The translations under genes and the position numbers were made by a program. The notes beneath the pieces were generated by a model, which saw nothing but the letters and a program-made list of their open reading frames with translations, did not search any database and was not told the origin of the DNA. From contig CADCPV010000291.1 of the NCBI GenBank assembly GCA_902803345.1, positions 1 to 5,821 on the forward strand: a DNA stretch of 5,821 bases. The letters run 5' to 3'. Positions 5,223 to 5,821 of this stretch are shown here, piece by piece. This DNA comes from an uncultured Eubacteriales bacterium (GTDB lineage Bacteria > Bacillota_A > Clostridia > Lachnospirales > Lachnospiraceae). Position 1 is the first letter of the stretch; every line of letters begins with the position of its first letter.

Positions 5223-5794
5223 AAGAACTTTCCCTGAACATTCTCGACATCACGGAGAATTCCGTCAAGGCCGGCGCCACACTCACCGAGATCGATATCG
5301 AAGAGCGCGGGAACAGGCTGACGCTCACGATCAGAGACGACGGAAAAGGCATGTCGGAGGAAATTCTCCGGGGCGTGACGGATCCCTTCTACACGACGAG
5401 AACGACACGGAAAGTCGGACTCGGGCTTCCGCTTCTGAAACTTGCGGCGGAGCAGTCAGGCGGGGAAATGACGGTCGAATCGACGAGCATCGACGATGAT
5501 CCCGTGAATCACGGTACGACGGTCACGGCATCATTTTATAAAGACAGTATTGACTTTACACCCCTCGGGGATGTGGTTACCACGATCCTCACGCTGGTGC
5601 AGGGACATCCGGATACGGATTTTCTGTTCACGCACCGCTCGGAGGACTCGGGGCAGCAGGATTTTTCAGTGGAAATGGACACAAGAGAGCTTCGTGAAGT
5701 GCTCGGAGAGGATGTTCCGCTGAACGATTATGAGGTCATCAAATGGATCGAAGGGTATCTCTCAGAGCAGTACCAGGATCCTGGTGATATATAA
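5219..5794 (+). CDS. Histidine-kinase-type ATPase domain protein lacking an H-box
   Basis: This 191-residue protein starts directly with a GHKL/HATPase_c domain of the sensor-histidine-kinase type: N-box LDITENSVKAGA (9-20, Glu13 and Asn14), G1 box RDDGKGM (39-45), F-box DPFYTT (55-60), G2 box VGLGLPLLK (66-74) and HGTTV (98-102). There is no dimerisation/phospho-acceptor helix with the H-box, no membrane segment and no response regulator in the window. After about residue 108 comes an extension of some 80 residues containing FLFTHRSEDSGQQDFSVEMD and a C-terminal helix (YEVIKWIEGYLSEQYQ). I do not assign it to a named domain; similar tails occur in related proteins of clostridial hydrogenase operons, as far as I recall. 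It may bind ATP as a regulator, or phosphorylate a partner protein from this operon. It overlaps the PHP gene by ATGA and is separated by 24 bases from the next gene's start region. Confidence 0.85.
   Translation: MKELSLNILDITENSVKAGATLTEIDIEERGNRLTLTIRDDGKGMSEEILRGVTDPFYTTRTTRKVGLGLPLLKLAAEQSGGEMTVESTSIDDDPVNHGTTVTASFYKDSIDFTPLGDVVTTILTLVQGHPDTDFLFTHRSEDSGQQDFSVEMDTRELREVLGEDVPLNDYEVIKWIEGYLSEQYQDPGDI
5772..5785. repeat. 14-base perfect palindrome near the end of the ATPase gene
   Basis: ACCAGGATCCTGGT at 5772-5785 is an exact palindrome, nine bases before the end of the ATPase gene and about 29 bases before the next ribosome binding site. It could form a small hairpin (five-base-pair stem, GATC loop) or be a protein site. 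A palindrome of this length is expected about once by chance in a few windows of this size, so this is only a record of what is seen. Confidence 0.3.
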
Positions 5795-5813
5795 GACACA
5801 ACCAATATTTTAC

Positions 5814-5820
5814 AGGAGGA
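5814..5820 (+). promoter_or_regulatory. Ribosome binding site of the next gene, cut by the window edge
   Basis: AGGAGGA lies 19 bases after the ATPase stop codon, with no terminator between, so the operon continues and a start codon should follow within about ten bases past the edge. In related clostridial loci the next gene is a ferredoxin-like or NuoF/HydB subunit that would complete the NADH-linked hydrogenase; this identity is inferred, not seen. Confidence 0.75.
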
Positions 5821-5821
5821 A

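Noticed and set aside
1..5821. CRISPR array, insertion sequence, attachment site or signs of recent transfer
   Set aside because: No spaced direct repeats, transposase, integrase or terminal inverted repeats are seen, and base composition of the genes is uniform across the window.

Overview
This window looks like a chromosomal piece of an anaerobic Clostridia-type bacterium (Bacillota), possibly a Lachnospiraceae-like gut or fermentative organism. The coding DNA is moderately GC-rich with AT-rich intergenic sequence, the ribosome binding sites are of the AGGAGG type, and the gene neighbourhood is one known from fermentative, H2-producing anaerobes. All genes are on the + strand. The lineage is an inference; no rRNA or other taxonomic marker is present.

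Region 1 (1-1440) holds two housekeeping-type genes 12 bases apart. The first is the 3' part of a membrane-anchored alpha/beta hydrolase whose start lies before the window. The second is a complete ADP-ribose-pyrophosphatase-like Nudix hydrolase.

Region 2 (1441-1568) is a short AT-rich gap. It contains an A/T-rich inverted repeat, a good vegetative-type promoter (TTTTCA, 17 bases, TATTAT), a possible two-part stem-loop in the leader and a strong ribosome binding site. It appears to be where a new operon begins.

Region 3 (1569-5821) is a tight seven-gene operon: a NuoE/HydC-type [2Fe-2S] subunit, a DRTGG-domain protein, an RsbW-like ATPase/kinase-fold protein, a putative sensory [FeFe]-hydrogenase (HydS-like), a second DRTGG protein, a PHP-family phosphoesterase, and a histidine-kinase-type ATPase without a phospho-acceptor domain. 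Most junctions after the second gene are overlapping ATGA or short overlaps. A strong ribosome binding site at the right edge shows that another gene follows, in related loci usually a ferredoxin-like or NuoF/HydB subunit of the electron-bifurcating hydrogenase.

The simplest reading is that the NuoE-like subunit belongs to an NADH/ferredoxin-linked [FeFe]-hydrogenase encoded further downstream. The genes between would then form a sensing and signalling cassette. In it the HydS-like protein, which keeps the H-cluster cysteines but has lost the catalytic proton-transfer cysteine, reads H2 or redox state. The ATPase, PHP and DRTGG proteins would relay that state. The neighbourhood is recurrent in clostridia, but to my knowledge its signalling chemistry has not been worked out. 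It is the most interesting part of the window.
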